The notes: generated from the letters alone by a model not told the origin. A stretch of 64,000 bases of DNA from Gammaproteobacteria bacterium (GCA_016191285.1 JACPPA010000012.1:1-64000); one strand, 5' to 3'; positions 39,706 to 49,558 are shown, counted from the first letter of the stretch. Numbers and translations: made by a program.

Positions 39706-41165
39706 AGCTGCCGTTCGCGTTCGCGCGTCGCCATGGCGTGCTCGTCGAATCGGTTAATCCGGACGGCGCCGCGGTGCTTGCTCTAGCAACGACGACGGCC
39801 GATGCGCTGCTCGAAGTGCGCCGGGTCATCGGTGCGCCGCTCCGTTTGAAGGAAATTTCCGAACACGAATTCAATACTCGGCTGCAAGCTATTTACGAAG
39901 CGGGGCAGGCCGAATCCGAACAAATGATTGCGGATCTCGGCAGTGAAATGAACTTGGCCGATCTCGCGCAGGAATTAAAAGAGCCGGCGGATCTGTTGGA
40001 GAGCGCGGACGATGCCCCGATCATTCGTTTGATCAATGTGCTCTTTGCCGAAGCCATTCGCCAGAATGCGTCGGATATCCACATCGAACCGTTTGAAGAC
40101 CGGCTGTTGATTCGTCTGCGCACCGACGGCGTGTTGCGCGAGATCATGGAGCCGCCAGCCGCGATCGCGCCACTCGTGGCCTCGCGCATCAAAGTCATGG
40201 CCAAACTCGACATCGCCGAGAAACGGCTACCGCAGGACGGGCGGATCTCGCTACGGGTCGCGAATCGCCCGGTGGATGTGCGGGTTTCGACCATGCCGTC
40301 GGGTCACGGCGAACGTGTGGTGCTGCGCTTGCTCGACAAGCAGGCCGGTCGCCTGCAGCTTGAACACATCGGTATGGACATCGAGACCACCGCCACCCTC
40401 GATTCGATCATCCATAAGCCACACGGCATTTTTTTGGTGACGGGCCCTACTGGTTCCGGCAAGACCACGACCTTATACGCGTCGCTGTCGCGTCTGAACG
40501 AGGGCAGTCGCAATATCATGACGGTGGAAGATCCCATCGAATATTTCATCGATGGGATCGCGCAAGCCCAGGTTAATCCGAAGGTCGATATGAGCTTCGC
40601 CCGCGGCTTGCGCGCGATCCTGCGCCAGGATCCGGATGTGGTGATGGTTGGCGAAATCCGCGATTTGGAAACCGCGCAGATCGCGATTCAAGCGAGCCTA
40701 ACCGGGCACTTGGTGTTCTCGACCTTGCACACCAACACGGCCATCGGCGCGATTACGCGGCTGCGCGATATGGGCGCCGAACCGTTTTTACTCGCCTCAA
40801 GCTTGATTGGCGTATTGGCGCAGCGTTTGGTTCGCGTGCTGTGCCCGCAATGTAAGCAAGCCGCGGCCTTGGATGCGGCCACGGCGCAACGCCTGGGCGA
40901 CACCGCGATGGCGGGCAGTGCGGTGTTTGCCGCGCGCGGCTGCGCTGCCTGCACGCAGACCGGCTATCGCGGTCGCACGGCGATCTATGAACTCGTCACC
41001 TTCGATAACGCCATGCGTCAGCTAATTCACGATGGATCGAGCGAGGCCGCGCTCGAGTCGCACGCCCGTGCGCGCGCCGCGAGCATCATGGATCATGGCC
41101 TGCGCAAGGTGCTGGACGGCGTCACCACACCCGAGGAACTGCTGCGCGTCATGCAGTCGTTATGA
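39702..41165 (+). CDS. gspE: Type II secretion ATPase GspE
   Basis: GPTGSGKTTTLYASL, VEDPIEYFIDGIAQAQVNPKVDMSFARGLRAILRQDPDVVMVGEIRD, CPQC...CAAC zinc motif. Confidence 0.97.
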   Translation: MKLPFAFARRHGVLVESVNPDGAAVLALATTTADALLEVRRVIGAPLRLKEISEHEFNTRLQAIYEAGQAESEQMIADLGSEMNLADLAQELKEPADLLESADDAPIIRLINVLFAEAIRQNASDIHIEPFEDRLLIRLRTDGVLREIMEPPAAIAPLVASRIKVMAKLDIAEKRLPQDGRISLRVANRPVDVRVSTMPSGHGERVVLRLLDKQAGRLQLEHIGMDIETTATLDSIIHKPHGIFLVTGPTGSGKTTTLYASLSRLNEGSRNIMTVEDPIEYFIDGIAQAQVNPKVDMSFARGLRAILRQDPDVVMVGEIRDLETAQIAIQASLTGHLVFSTLHTNTAIGAITRLRDMGAEPFLLASSLIGVLAQRLVRVLCPQCKQAAALDAATAQRLGDTAMAGSAVFAARGCAACTQTGYRGRTAIYELVTFDNAMRQLIHDGSSEAALESHARARAASIMDHGLRKVLDGVTTPEELLRVMQSL

Positions 41166-41205
41166 GCAATGCCTACAACCAACCTTGATTCGTCGCTAAA
41201 GCGAC

Positions 41206-41343
41206 TCCCACAACATATTTTAATGTCATACGGCAATTCGGAATCTTGGGTGGGAGCTGCTTTAGCAGCGAATCTCCCACAACATATTTTAATGTCATAC
41301 GGCAATTCAGAATCTTGGGTGGGAGCTGCTTTAGCAGCGAATC
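41206..41343. repeat. 69-bp direct tandem duplication between gspE and gspF, containing a variant REP
   Basis: tcccacaacatattttaatgtcatacggcaattc(g/a)gaatcttgggtgggagctgctttagcagcgaatc twice. Confidence 0.93.
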
Positions 41344-41377
41344 CCGGCGCAGAAATCTTGGACGTCTAAGCGCTGTT

Positions 41378-42589
41378 ATGGCTGCCTACGAATACACCGC
41401 ACTCTCCGCTGACGGCGACACGTGTCGTGGATTGATCGAAGCCGATTCCGAACGGCAAGCACGCAAGCTACTCCGCGACCAGCGTCTAACACCATTGGCC
41501 GTTGCGGCCGGTCGTCAGAAATCGAGTAACAAGACAGGTTTATCACTGGGCTTAGCGCGGCTGTCCTCCGACGAACTGGCGCTGTTCATTCGTCTGCTTG
41601 GCACCTTACTCGGATCCGGGCTGCCGCTCGACGACGCGTTATCGGCGTTGGGACGCCAAGCCGACACGCGGGCGGTAAAGCGCATCGCATTGGGGATCAG
41701 GGCGCGGATCTTGGAAGGACAGTCGCTCGCCAACGGCATGGCCGAATTTCCGCAGGTTTTCTCCACCGCCTTTCAAGCCACCGTCGGCGCCGGCGAGCGC
41801 ACGCGACATTTACCGCTGGTCCTAAAGCGCTTGGCTGATTACGTCGAGAACCGCGATCGCATGCAGAAGCGTTTGCAGCTCGCGATGGTCTACCCCGGCG
41901 TTTTGACCGCTACCGCGATTCTCGTTGTCGCGGGCCTATTGACCTATGTGGTGCCCGAGGTTGTGAAGGTGTTCGACAACATGGATCGCCAGTTGCCGTT
42001 GCTAACGCGCGCGCTCATTGCCGGTTCGGGATTCGCGCATCGCTATGGTCTCTACATCGCCGCGGCGACGATTATTGGCGTTATCGGCTTGCGGTTATTT
42101 TTGCGTCGGCCGGCGCCGCGTCATGCGTTTCATTCGCTATTACTCAAACTGCCGATCGTTGGCCGTCTCATCGTCGCGAGCGAAGCATCGCGCTTCGCCA
42201 GAATGCTCGCCATCATGCTTGGCAGTTCCGTCGACATGTTGGACGCGCTGGCGATCGCCAGCAAAGCGGCGGTATTTCTGCCGCTGCAGCGCCACTACAC
42301 CAAGGTTATCGAGGAAGTTCGCGAAGGTGGCGCGCTCAGCACCGCCATCGGACGTTCGCCGCTCATTCCCGCGTTATTGCCGCACCTGATCGCAAACGGT
42401 GAATCGTCCGGCAATCTTATTGAAATGTTGGACACCGCCGCGGAATCGTTCGAGTTTAAGGTTCAGAGCACGCTCACACTGCTGTTGAGTCTGTTAGAAC
42501 CGCTATTGATTTTGGTGATGGGCAGCATCGTGCTCGCCATCGTCATTGCCATTTTGCTGCCGATCTTCGAAATGAATCAGCTGGTGTAG
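41378..42589 (+). CDS. gspF: Type II secretion inner-membrane protein GspF
   Basis: Start at MAAYEYTALSADGDTCRGLIEADSERQARKLLRDQ; two T2SSF domains. Confidence 0.93.
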   Translation: MAAYEYTALSADGDTCRGLIEADSERQARKLLRDQRLTPLAVAAGRQKSSNKTGLSLGLARLSSDELALFIRLLGTLLGSGLPLDDALSALGRQADTRAVKRIALGIRARILEGQSLANGMAEFPQVFSTAFQATVGAGERTRHLPLVLKRLADYVENRDRMQKRLQLAMVYPGVLTATAILVVAGLLTYVVPEVVKVFDNMDRQLPLLTRALIAGSGFAHRYGLYIAAATIIGVIGLRLFLRRPAPRHAFHSLLLKLPIVGRLIVASEASRFARMLAIMLGSSVDMLDALAIASKAAVFLPLQRHYTKVIEEVREGGALSTAIGRSPLIPALLPHLIANGESSGNLIEMLDTAAESFEFKVQSTLTLLLSLLEPLLILVMGSIVLAIVIAILLPIFEMNQLV

Positions 42590-42628
42590 AGGACATTGTT
42601 CGTGGGCAGATCGACAGCCCTATTCAAT

Positions 42629-42812
42629 CCCCTCTCCCCTCGCGAGCGAGGGTTAGGGTGAGAGGGCGGGAAATGCAGCTGAGTCGACCTTTTTCCCCTC
42701 ACCCCGACCCTCTCCCGCAAGGGGAGGGTGTATGTCGCTTCGGTTATGCTTCTTCGATCATCACAGTCCTGTCCCCTCTCCCCTTGCGGGAGAGGGTTAG
42801 GGTGAGGGGAAG
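42629..42812. terminator. Inverted CCCTCACCC-type repeats between convergent gsp halves; likely bidirectional terminator
   Basis: cccctcaccccgaccctctcccgcaaggggaggg and cccctctccccttgcgggagagggttagggtgagggg are near reverse complements; a third copy lies at 42629. Confidence 0.6.
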
Positions 42813-42818
42813 AATTGA

Positions 42819-43307
42819 TCAACCACCAACGCTCAACGTGACATTGGCATTGACGTAGCCAGGCTGCTTCGTGCGATCGACGACCAGGCGCGTCGCTTCA
42901 ATGCCGTGGACCGTTTTAAGCGCGATCAACCACGCGGCAAGCGCATCGAAACTAACCGCGTCGAAGGCTACGCTCGCTTCGACATCGCCACTTGGCGTAA
43001 CGCGTTTAATGCGATCTTGAATCGAACTTTGCGCTGCCGATTCATTGACGACCGAGAGCAGCGTTTGGTTTGCGGCGAGTGCGCGTGAAGTTAGGCCAGC
43101 GTCCTTAATCCGCTTCGCTTCCACGGCGAGAGCGCGAAGCTCGACTAAACCAGCCGCCTCCGCACGGAGCTGCCCCGCAAGTCGTACACGGGCATCTTGC
43201 AGCGGTTGCAGGACCGTCACATAGAGTACCGCGGCGAGCGTCGCCCCAGCCCCGATGCTTAAAAAGGACTGTTCGCGCTGACTCCGCGTTTTCCACCACG
43301 TCATCAT
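42819..43307 (-). CDS. gspM: Type II secretion protein GspM
   Basis: WWKTRSQREQSFLSIGAGATLAAVLYVTVLQPLQ; position after gspL. Confidence 0.82.
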   Translation of the reverse strand: MMTWWKTRSQREQSFLSIGAGATLAAVLYVTVLQPLQDARVRLAGQLRAEAAGLVELRALAVEAKRIKDAGLTSRALAANQTLLSVVNESAAQSSIQDRIKRVTPSGDVEASVAFDAVSFDALAAWLIALKTVHGIEATRLVVDRTKQPGYVNANVTLSVGG

Positions 43308-44500
43308 AAGTTGCCACCCACGCCAGGCTGCACGCGCAAATTACCGATCACGCCCGCGGCGATTGACTCCACGGACACCACTTCCACGTGCAACGACGAT
43401 TTCAAGGCGCGGTTATAGCTTTCGAGCGCGGTCATAGTCGGCGCGCGCACGCGCAGCAGCAAAGTTCCATCCGCATAATTCAAGCCGTCCAGCACGGGAC
43501 CTTGTCCGGCCTGCGCGTTCAAGACCGTGCCGATTCGATACAACGATTCGAGCACTGATTGCGGCATGCGCGAATTCTTGCGCAGTTCGGCGACCACCTG
43601 CGCGGCTTGCACGCGTGGATTGACCAGGCGCGTGATCGTTGGAAAAGCTTCGTGCATCACGGCTGCTTGTGCGCTGCGCATATCCGCAAGTTCGGTTTCA
43701 AGCTGATGGTTATGGCGCAGGCCGAAACCAAGATGCACCACCAGGGCGAGCACGAGTATCGCGCCCGCCAAGAATAATCCGCGATGCGAGTGGGCTTGTC
43801 GCATACGGTAGTGGTTTGGCAGCAAGTCGAGCGCGCCCTCCATGACGCACGCCGGCGCCATCAACCCCAACATGCCCTGCGGCAGGCTATGCCGTTTGAG
43901 CCGCACGCCCGTTAGCGTTTCCGGCACGGCGCTATCGCCATACAGATCGAGCTGCGTTGGCGCTTGTTCGCGCATTAACTTATTCGCAAGGTGATTAAAT
44001 ACTTCGGGTTCGCTGCTGAAGCCGCTATACAGGCCGGTACGCACGATGACGCGATCGATGTCACCGGCAAGGCTCCATGCCCCTGGCTGCAAGGGCAAAG
44101 CCAAAAATTCAGGCATTGTCGCCGTCAAGTTGGCGCCTACCTCGCGCAGTGGCGCAAGCAAGCGCTCCGACGTTTGGTTACTGATCACGGCCACCGCGCG
44201 ACTGCCCGTTGCGGAGGCGGGACCACACACAATGTGGACTTGATCGAGCTCCTCCGCCAATTCATCTTCCACCGCATAGGGTGCGGCCTGCGCGGCTAAC
44301 CGTTGCGAACGCGCCGGAATACTCGCTTGCATCACGCGCGTGAGTCGGCCGTCAACGACCAGGTGCAGCGGTTCTCCCGCCGCCGCGCGACTTAACGCAT
44401 TGGCGTCCCCGCGCAGCGCCGGAACCACGGCGCCGCGATCGACCCACAGCCACTCGTATTGGGTCGAGTCGAGCGCTCGGGCGACTAATTGTCTGCTCAA
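43304..44500 (-). CDS. gspL: Type II secretion protein GspL (TTG start)
   Basis: Cytoplasmic domain, LRQAHSHRGLFLAGAILVLALVVHLGF TM; gene order K-L-M. Confidence 0.85.
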   Translation of the reverse strand: MSRQLVARALDSTQYEWLWVDRGAVVPALRGDANALSRAAAGEPLHLVVDGRLTRVMQASIPARSQRLAAQAAPYAVEDELAEELDQVHIVCGPASATGSRAVAVISNQTSERLLAPLREVGANLTATMPEFLALPLQPGAWSLAGDIDRVIVRTGLYSGFSSEPEVFNHLANKLMREQAPTQLDLYGDSAVPETLTGVRLKRHSLPQGMLGLMAPACVMEGALDLLPNHYRMRQAHSHRGLFLAGAILVLALVVHLGFGLRHNHQLETELADMRSAQAAVMHEAFPTITRLVNPRVQAAQVVAELRKNSRMPQSVLESLYRIGTVLNAQAGQGPVLDGLNYADGTLLLRVRAPTMTALESYNRALKSSLHVEVVSVESIAAGVIGNLRVQPGVGGNL

Positions 44501-44556
44501 TTGGGTCTGCTCAATTGGGTCTGCTCAATTGGGTCTGCTCAATTGGGTCTGCTCAT
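44493..44556 (-). repeat. 14-bp tandem repeat (plus ctgctcaattgggt x4 + partial) at the gspL start
   Basis: Minus: ATGAGCAG(ACCCAATTGAGCAG)x4 ACAATTAGTC. Confidence 0.95.
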
Positions 44557-44562
44557 TGGTGC

Positions 44563-45747
44563 TTACTCGTCGAGCTCAGCGCGCTGGCGCGCCACGGTGG
44601 TGACCGTGGCGCCGTTGCGCATCAATACGCTACGCATACGATAATCAAGGCGCTCATTGCTCGCCGTGCTGGTGAGCTCGAAATAATGCGTGTCGACTGC
44701 AATGAGATCCGGTGGAACCTCTCTGAATTGCAGTAGCGGATGCTTTAGGAAACTTTCGACCGACAAGAAGGGTTGAGTTTCACGCGCCCGGATGAGTTGC
44801 TCGGCAACGCTGGCGTCGATGCCGGGCGCCAAGCTCATCAGCACTTCCTTGGACGCTGTATTCACGTTGATTTTGGTTGATTGCGGCAAGGTCACGATGA
44901 AGGGCGCGAGCTTTTTATACATCTCCATGGTCACGCCCTTGACTAGTAATAACTCGCGCGGGCTGACAAACGGGCGATTCGCGGTGCGATACGCGGGCGC
45001 TTGGTTCGTATAGTAATCATCCTCCGCGCCATTCGGAAATCGGGTCTCGGTATCCGGATCGATCCAATCCAGGATCGCTTGAATGGGCTCGGGATCGAGT
45101 TCGAGCGCTTTGAACAACAGCCGGAATTGTTGCTCGGCCAATTGTGCTGGCGTCAGCACGGAGGCGTTGGTCGTTGGTGAGGCATCCGTCGCCGCCGTTT
45201 TGCTCAACGCTAGCGGCGATGCGTTGCCGGTATCTACAGGCCGGCACGGCGTGCCGCTTGCGCACGGTGCCGGTGGCAGTGCTGTTGCTACTGGTGCGGC
45301 CGTCGTTGCTGAATCCGATTCAGGTGACCCGCTATCTTGATCGGATGAGGCAGGCCCATTTGCCTTCGAAGCGGCGGTGGGCGGTACGCCCGCCTCACCA
45401 CCCACGCGAGGGTCGGGCGACAGATTGGTCAAATTGAAGCGCCCCTGCAGATCACTCAGGCCGGCGGCAAAACTAAGATCCGCGCGCGCCGCTGAAAATT
45501 TGGTGTGCGCCCAGGCTTCAGTCCCGGCATCGTATTGCGCACGCTTGGCATCCGCGATTAGCGTCTGGCCGGCGGCGCCCTCAATCTCCCTGATGCCGAG
45601 ATCCGCGCGATCCGCCAGCAGCAAATTAGCGGTGCGCCGCGTATTGAATTGCTGGCTCGCGGCGAGTGCCACTGCGCCGGCGGTCACCAGCGCCGCGATC
45701 AGCATGGCCGTGATTAAGGCGATTCCCATTTGCCGCCGCGCTGTCAT
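44563..45747 (-). CDS. gspK: Type II secretion minor pseudopilin GspK
   Basis: MGIALITAMLIAALVTAGAVAL, FNLTNL, INVNTASKEVLMSLAPGI. Confidence 0.9.
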   Translation of the reverse strand: MTARRQMGIALITAMLIAALVTAGAVALAASQQFNTRRTANLLLADRADLGIREIEGAAGQTLIADAKRAQYDAGTEAWAHTKFSAARADLSFAAGLSDLQGRFNLTNLSPDPRVGGEAGVPPTAASKANGPASSDQDSGSPESDSATTAAPVATALPPAPCASGTPCRPVDTGNASPLALSKTAATDASPTTNASVLTPAQLAEQQFRLLFKALELDPEPIQAILDWIDPDTETRFPNGAEDDYYTNQAPAYRTANRPFVSPRELLLVKGVTMEMYKKLAPFIVTLPQSTKINVNTASKEVLMSLAPGIDASVAEQLIRARETQPFLSVESFLKHPLLQFREVPPDLIAVDTHYFELTSTASNERLDYRMRSVLMRNGATVTTVARQRAELDE

Positions 45748-45751
45748 CGGT

Positions 45752-46372
45752 TTAACCAGCCCCAGGCAACAAGCACAAGCGGTCGATCATCCGCCCATTG
45801 GCAAACACTAGTTGGGCGCTCACCGCGCGCGGCAGGTTTGCACCTTGCGCCGCGCCGCGGACTCGCGGCCAGGCGTCATGCCATTCCCCTTCGTCGAAAA
45901 AGCGAAATCTAATAGCGGTGATGTCGTCTAACACCACGCGATCGCTAAACGCCGAATCCGGCACGCGATCGAGTACCGCCCACGTGCGACGAATCAGGCG
46001 CCCGTCTTGCAGGCGATACTCCACACGCTTCAAATCCGGCATCGCGTCGCCGAGCGGCGCCCAGGCGGTATGGCGGGTCAGCGCGATTACCGGTTGTACA
46101 CCCGTCGCGCCGGTTAGCGCCGGCTCCGGACCGCCCAAAGCATCGCGAATGGGCCGCGGCGCGATATTTTCGAGATCTTGCTGGAGCATGGTTACGCCGG
46201 TGACAACACGCGCGAAAGCTTCGCTATGTTCGGTAACCCTTGCACGCGCCACAATAAAATTGCGCAAGCCCTGATACGCAAACACGGCCAGGACACTGAA
46301 CACGGCAATCGCCACCAAGAGCTCGATTAAGGTGAACCCAACGCCGCGCTTCGCAGCGGACGAATTGCTCAT
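45752..46372 (-). CDS. gspJ: Type II secretion minor pseudopilin GspJ
   Basis: GFTLIELLVAIAVFSVLAVFAYQGLRNFI. Confidence 0.92.
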   Translation of the reverse strand: MSNSSAAKRGVGFTLIELLVAIAVFSVLAVFAYQGLRNFIVARARVTEHSEAFARVVTGVTMLQQDLENIAPRPIRDALGGPEPALTGATGVQPVIALTRHTAWAPLGDAMPDLKRVEYRLQDGRLIRRTWAVLDRVPDSAFSDRVVLDDITAIRFRFFDEGEWHDAWPRVRGAAQGANLPRAVSAQLVFANGRMIDRLCLLPGAG

Positions 46373-46740
46373 GACCCGGGCGCTCCGGTGAACGGGACTT
46401 CTAAACGATAGATGATGTTCTCCGGTGCATTGGGCTTCGCCACCTGAACGCTAAGCGCTGCCGCCACTCCCTCGCCGCCCACTGGTCTAGTGGTCACGAC
46501 AAATTGCGCACCGTACTCCGTGACCTGATGCGAGGTCGACTCCGCGTGCTGCGCGGGAGGCGCCAACCGTGCTTCGGCCAACGCGTTCATGGCCACCCAA
46601 TGGGCGAGGACCGTGTCGTCGATCTGGGCCGCGCCGCGTGCCGCGCCGCGCGCACTACCAACGGCGGCATACAACGCGGTCGCGACGATTGCCAAGGCGA
46701 CCAGCACTTCAAGTAAGGTGAAACCGGCGCTGCGAGTCAT
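46369..46740 (-). CDS. gspI: Type II secretion minor pseudopilin GspI
   Basis: GFTLLEVLVALAIVATALYAAVGS; WVAMNALAEARL. Confidence 0.92.
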   Translation of the reverse strand: MTRSAGFTLLEVLVALAIVATALYAAVGSARGAARGAAQIDDTVLAHWVAMNALAEARLAPPAQHAESTSHQVTEYGAQFVVTTRPVGGEGVAAALSVQVAKPNAPENIIYRLEVPFTGAPGS

Positions 46741-47261
46741 GGTAGGGCCACGACGCCATAACTATCGCCCATCGGCATAAGTTGGTAGCGCGCCGCGGAG
46801 AACAAATCCTTGAGTTCGATGGGCTGTAGTTCAGTGCTGCCATCCGGCAGGAATACCGCGGGCAAACGGCGTGTGTCGAACGAACGGGTCGCGATCTTGT
46901 CAGCATTTTGCGTCACAGTCTCGGTACCCGCGGGCAAGGTTTTGGACTGAAACATGGGGTCATGCGCACGTGGTGACCACGCGCCTTTACGTAACTCCAA
47001 TAAATAATAATGCTCACGCTCCACGAATAGCCCGATGGGACGACTGGCCAACACCGCTTCTTGCGCGCCGAGCGCAGCCAAGGTACGTAGGTTCCGTGCC
47101 GCATCGTGCAATCGTTCACGCCGCCCTCCATCGCCTAACGATAGCGCGGCGAGGCTGGCCAAGATGCCGATGAGAACAACCACCACCAGAATTTCAATCA
47201 ACGTAAATCCGCGCGCGCGGCGCGCCCTCCCGCCGGTTCGATGGGCTATTCGGTCGACCAA
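46737..47261 (-). CDS. gspH: Type II secretion minor pseudopilin GspH
   Basis: GFTLIEILVVVVLIGILASLAALSLGDGGRRERLHDAARNL. Confidence 0.9.
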   Translation of the reverse strand: MVDRIAHRTGGRARRARGFTLIEILVVVVLIGILASLAALSLGDGGRRERLHDAARNLRTLAALGAQEAVLASRPIGLFVEREHYYLLELRKGAWSPRAHDPMFQSKTLPAGTETVTQNADKIATRSFDTRRLPAVFLPDGSTELQPIELKDLFSAARYQLMPMGDSYGVVALP

Positions 47262-47674
47262 TTGCCGAGATCCCGATTGACGCCTTCGCCGCCCAACGTG
47301 CCATCCGCGCCCAACGAATAGAGATCATAGTCACCGTGTTGACCAGGGGCCAAATATTGATATGGCGCGCCCCACGGATCTTTAGGCAGCTTGGCGAGGT
47401 AACCACCGGTGCGCCAATTGGCGCCGGGTGGCAAGGCGGCCGGTTTGTTCACCAGCGCTTCGAGCCCCATCTGCGTGGTGGGGTACGCAAAATTGTCGAG
47501 CTTATACAGATCGAGCGCCGCGCCAACGGCGCGCAAATCCTGCTCAGCTTTGACCACGCGCGCCTGGTCGGGACGATTCATGATCCGCGGCACCACAATC
47601 GCCGCCAAGATCCCCAGAATGACGACGACGACCATCACTTCGATGAGGGTAAATCCTCGTTGTACAAACCGCAT
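47246..47674 (-). CDS. gspG: Type II secretion major pseudopilin GspG
   Basis: GFTLIEVMVVVVILGILAAIVVPRIMNRPDQARVVKAEQDL...YPTTQMGLEALV...KDPWGAPYQYLAPGQHGDYDLYSLGADG. Confidence 0.96.
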   Translation of the reverse strand: MRFVQRGFTLIEVMVVVVILGILAAIVVPRIMNRPDQARVVKAEQDLRAVGAALDLYKLDNFAYPTTQMGLEALVNKPAALPPGANWRTGGYLAKLPKDPWGAPYQYLAPGQHGDYDLYSLGADGTLGGEGVNRDLGNWSTE

Positions 47675-47801
47675 ACCGAACCTCGGGACCTTAGGTGCGT
47701 TGGATAGTAGCATTCGGTGTCGGCGATTTTGAGGAGGATTGGTGAGATCGCATCTGGAGTGCAACCCAGACCCACATATTCATAAAAGTAACAGGGATTT
47801 T

Positions 47802-48190
47802 TGTGGGAGCGGATTTATCCGCGAAGGGATTCGACAAAAAGATTCGCCGCTAAAGCGGCTCTCACGAGATCGGTTCCTGCAGCGGAGCTCGACCTGTCCT
47901 GTGGGAGCGGATTTATCCGCGAAGGGATTCGACAAAAAGATTCGCCGCTAAAGCGGCTCCCACGAGATCGGTTCCTGCAGCGGAGCTCGACCTGTCCTGT
48001 GGGAGCGGATTTATCCGCGAAGGGATTCGACAGAAAAATTCGCCGCTAAAGCGGCTCCCACGGGATCGGTTCCTTCAGCGGAGTTCCTTCAGCGGAGCTC
48101 GGCCTGTCCTGTGGGAGCGGATTTATCCGCGAAGGGATTCGACAAAAAGATTCGCCGCTAAAGCGGCTCCCACGGGATCGGTTCCTTCAG
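47802..48190. repeat. ~98-bp tandem array (four copies) of REP pairs
   Basis: gtgggagcggatttatccgcgaagggattcgaca(a/g)aaagattcgccgctaaagcggct starts at 47803, 47901, 47999, 48111. Confidence 0.93.
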
Positions 48191-48286
48191 CGCAGGCTTC
48201 GACGCGGCTGCCGCTCCGCCCGGGATGACGGATCTCGCCATTCAGGTCGGGGGCCTCTTCTTCAGCCCATTAGCAATGCGGGCTAT

Positions 48287-49237
48287 CTAGCTCACAGACG
48301 TCGTATTCGCTGCTTCCAGCATCAGCGCGTCAATCGCTTGTGCGGCGCTCGGAAGATCGCTGTACGTGAGGCGATAGGGAGCCACTTGATTCGTTAGCGC
48401 CGCTGCCATCTCGAAGCCTTCGCGGCCGCGTAACACGTAGTTAAACGCGTTTTGGGTGATTTCCACAAAACATTCAGAGCGTGCCGCCGGCTCGATGGTT
48501 AGCGCGGCGCCCGCTTTGTAGAGCGGAAAGATCATCAGTTTTGGTGCTGCCGTTTCGTGCATCGCGCGGATGTGCGAGTCAGCAGGCCGCAAATGTGCAA
48601 CCGTCCCTTTGTGCGTCCCGGGGATCGACGGGGCGAGATGTGCATCCGGGATCAGTTCTTTGATCACGGCAATCGATCGATTCTTCAGTGGGATAAGGCG
48701 CGGGAATGGGTGGATCAGCAAACTACGGTCGCGGATCAAGGTGAATTCATCGGACAGCAACCGCCAGCCGTGGTGCATAAGATAGGCGCATAACGTGCTT
48801 TTCCCCGCGCCGGGATGTGCGGGGAGGATCAGAGCACCCTGCGCATTGGCGAGCACGCCGGCATGCAGCATCAGAAAATAATGCGAGCGGTTCGCGACCG
48901 CCCAATTCATGGTCCACTCGATATGCGCGAGCGTCGCCTCGCGCGGAAAGGTTGTGAATACGCGGCCATCGTCCGTGCGGATCGTGCGTGTTGAAAACCA
49001 ATGCCGGCTTAGGCTTGGATTGCGGCCGACCCTGATCTTCGCATCCGCGAATTCGGCGGCGGCCGCGACGGGATAATTGGGATAGTGGGCGTGGAGGCGT
49101 TCGGCCAGATCGGCCGAACGGCCTTCGAAATGGATCGTGAATGGACCGATCCGTAGACGCAACCCACGTCCTAACCTGGTGTGCAGTTCGGCAATTGAGT
49201 GGTCACGCAGGCTGGGTTCCGGGACGCGATCCATCAA
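48287..49237 (-). CDS. HprK-related kinase (HPr-rel-A system type)
   Basis: P-loop LPAHPGAGKSTLCAYLMHHGWRLLSDEFTLI. Confidence 0.82.
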   Translation of the reverse strand: MMDRVPEPSLRDHSIAELHTRLGRGLRLRIGPFTIHFEGRSADLAERLHAHYPNYPVAAAAEFADAKIRVGRNPSLSRHWFSTRTIRTDDGRVFTTFPREATLAHIEWTMNWAVANRSHYFLMLHAGVLANAQGALILPAHPGAGKSTLCAYLMHHGWRLLSDEFTLIRDRSLLIHPFPRLIPLKNRSIAVIKELIPDAHLAPSIPGTHKGTVAHLRPADSHIRAMHETAAPKLMIFPLYKAGAALTIEPAARSECFVEITQNAFNYVLRGREGFEMAAALTNQVAPYRLTYSDLPSAAQAIDALMLEAANTTSVS

Positions 49238-49479
49238 GCCACGGATTCGATTAGACCCAGCTGATCGAGCAGCTGGATAACGCTAACGACACCCGATCTG
49301 AAATCAGAATCTTCTTCCAATGCGCTGGTTAAGAGTAGCCGACGATAGATTGTCTGAGTGTCCAGCCGCTCGCGTGCAAGCAGCGTCAAGATCTCAACAC
49401 ACGTATCGTTTAGGAAATGGGTCTGACCCGACGCAGGGTGGAAAATGAAATGCGCGGACTCCCAGCTGCAGGCTGACAA
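49234..49479 (-). CDS. PqqD-family peptide chaperone-like protein; true start probably upstream of 49479
   Basis: FIFHPASGQTHFLNDTCVEILTLL...IQLLDQLGLIE; ATGA overlap with the kinase gene. Confidence 0.72.
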   Translation of the reverse strand: MSACSWESAHFIFHPASGQTHFLNDTCVEILTLLARERLDTQTIYRRLLLTSALEEDSDFRSGVVSVIQLLDQLGLIESVA

Positions 49480-49558
49480 TGGGGCAGTGTCGTCGAGCCG
49501 CCATTTCCGGCTAACCAGCCGCTCTGATTCCCGCGTTGACTCGATTTCCGAGCCCGTC

